Source: JBPOFM01 sp038259855 (lineage in GTDB: Bacteria > Bacteroidota > Bacteroidia > Flavobacteriales > Flavobacteriaceae). Taken from it: a DNA stretch of 7,498 nucleotides. A program made the position numbers and the translations under genes. The notes beneath the pieces were generated by a model that worked only from the letters and a program-made list of their open reading frames with translations, had not been told where the DNA came from and searched no databases. Location of the stretch: the NCBI GenBank assembly GCA_038259855.1, contig JBBSOJ010000163.1, forward strand, positions 1 through 7,498, given 5' to 3'. Below, piece after piece: positions 6,535 through 7,498 of this stretch; positions within the stretch are counted from its first letter, which is position 1; every line of letters starts with the position of its first letter.

Positions 6535-7498
6535 CATCTTGAAATTTTCAGAGTAGTTCCAACCTTAATGTTGTTACCACTAATATCGTTCCATTTTTTA
6601 ATATCATCAACAGAAACACCAGAAAATTTTTGTGAGATGCTCCAAAGCGAATCACCATTTCTCACTTTATATGTTTTCGAACTATTCGATACTGCTGATT
6701 TTGAAACCGAACTCGCCACTACTGGTGTTGCGCTTGCTGCAGAACCTTTTGTATATATTTTAAGTTTCTGGCCAACATTAAGATTGTTACTTCTCAACCC
6801 ATTCCATTTTTTGATGTCACTTACCCTTACCCCATATTGGCGAGCTACTTTACCCAGATAATCACCCGATCTAACTCTATAGGTTGTCCTACTTTCCTCC
6901 TCAAATAATTGAGGCATCGGTTTTTCACGTTTGTTGGATTCTTCGGTAACATGGGCATAAATTTCTTTCTCATTGGTAACAAATTTACCAATAGCATGTC
7001 TCGGCAATCGTAACGTATAGTTTTCCCCTTCAATGTAAGGTATGATATCCAATTTGTATGCAGGATTAAGAAATTGTAATTCTTCAATGGGTAAGTCCAT
7101 CAATTCAGACACTTGGTCTAAACTTATCGTTTGCTTCACGTGTATGGTGTCGGTTTCCATATAGCGATATTGAGAGGACGACTTTTTAAAACCATGCTCT
7201 TCTGCATATTCAAAAATATACATTGTTGCCAAAAATGCTGGGAGATAACCTGCCGTTTCCCTCGGTAAATGTGGTCTCAAATTCCAATAGTTTTGATATC
7301 CTCCTGAACGTCGGATGGCTTTATTGACATTTCCTGGACCTGAATTATAGGCGGCCAAGGCCAAATCCCAATCGCCAAATATCTCATACAATTTTGCGAG
7401 ATATTTACTCGCAGCAATCGTGGATTTTATAGGATCACTGCGTTCATCAACGTAGCTGGTAACATTCAATCCATACATTTTGCCCGTTGGATACATAA
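6534..7498 (-). CDS. mltD: MltD-type lytic transglycosylase with LysM repeats, 5' end cut by window
   Basis: The C-terminal 320 codons of a GH23-family peptidoglycan lytic transglycosylase are present. It cleaves the MurNAc-GlcNAc bond with anhydro-MurNAc formation in the periplasm or outer membrane. Residue numbers count from the first Met in the window. GKMYGLNV (5-12) and DERSDP (18-22 region) match the post-catalytic part of MltD. LALAAYNSGPGNV (46-58) is the hallmark substrate-binding motif, followed by LPRETAGYLPAFLA (77-90). Two good LysM modules bind glycan: about 205-248 (YRVRSGDYL...GQKLKIY) and 275-319 (YKVRNGDSLW...GTTLKIS). A Ser/Ala/Val-rich linker lies between them. A diverged LysM-like stretch lies at about 118-165. 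The Met at 7496 is internal, since the family has a signal peptide and the catalytic Glu upstream, both outside the window. The stop is TGA at 6534-6536. Confidence 0.93.
   Translation of the reverse strand, partial: MYPTGKMYGLNVTSYVDERSDPIKSTIAASKYLAKLYEIFGDWDLALAAYNSGPGNVNKAIRRSGGYQNYWNLRPHLPRETAGYLPAFLATMYIFEYAEEHGFKKSSSQYRYMETDTIHVKQTISLDQVSELMDLPIEELQFLNPAYKLDIIPYIEGENYTLRLPRHAIGKFVTNEKEIYAHVTEESNKREKPMPQLFEEESRTTYRVRSGDYLGKVARQYGVRVSDIKKWNGLRSNNLNVGQKLKIYTKGSAASATPVVASSVSKSAVSNSSKTYKVRNGDSLWSISQKFSGVSVDDIKKWNDISGNNIKVGTTLKISR

Noticed and set aside
7494..7496. ATG at 7496 as the true start of the lytic transglycosylase
   Set aside because: The homologous position is inside the catalytic domain, after the catalytic Glu. 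The gene must continue beyond the right edge.
1..7498. Mobile element, phage, CRISPR, toxin-antitoxin or defence system
   Set aside because: I found no transposase, integrase, regularly spaced repeats, terminal inverted repeats, tRNA-like attachment site or small toxin-like gene pair. All coding space is taken by recognisable envelope or core families.

Overview
The window is a low-GC stretch that most likely comes from a member of the Bacteroidota, probably the Flavobacteriaceae. The evidence is of three kinds. The gene families are typical of that group: a DUF4837 lipoprotein, a bacterial GH3-family enzyme, a membrane-anchored M23 peptidase with the flavobacterial N-terminus, and a two-domain protein of the type labelled DUF6909. 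Several gene starts carry TAnnTTTG elements, the -7 box of the Bacteroidota housekeeping sigma factor. No strong Shine-Dalgarno sequences precede the starts examined.

Layout by position. A minus-strand pair lies at the right: a LysM-bearing lytic transglycosylase of the MltD type (cut by the right edge, catalytic Glu outside the window), then a DUF4837 lipoprotein. This pair converges on a small plus-strand gene, tatA, and a strong hairpin between them can terminate both directions. Divergent from tatA, a minus-strand cluster runs to the left edge: M23 peptidase, GH3-family adenylating enzyme (stop and start overlap as TAATG), a DUF6909-like protein with a nucleoside phosphorylase-like C-terminus (27-nt gap containing a -7 box), and a Wzz-like polysaccharide chain-length determinant (7-nt gap, cut by the left edge). 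The Wzz-like gene covers the first kilobase, which would look empty if only closed reading frames were considered.

Functional theme. Five of the seven genes act at the envelope: two peptidoglycan enzymes (glycan-strand cleavage by MltD, peptide-bridge cleavage by M23), a lipoprotein, a Tat translocase subunit and a polysaccharide chain-length regulator. The GH3 enzyme and the DUF6909-like protein are cytosolic and their substrates are unknown. Both look adenylate- or purine-related: GH3 uses ATP and releases AMP, and the partner resembles AMP nucleosidase in its catalytic motifs.

I see no CRISPR array, mobile element, tRNA, rRNA, phage gene or defence island. This is mostly a core-genome region, and I find no convincing new multi-gene system. 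The best leads are the nucleosidase-like domain beside the GH3 enzyme, and the promoter and coupling arrangement of the M23-GH3-DUF6909-Wzz cluster.
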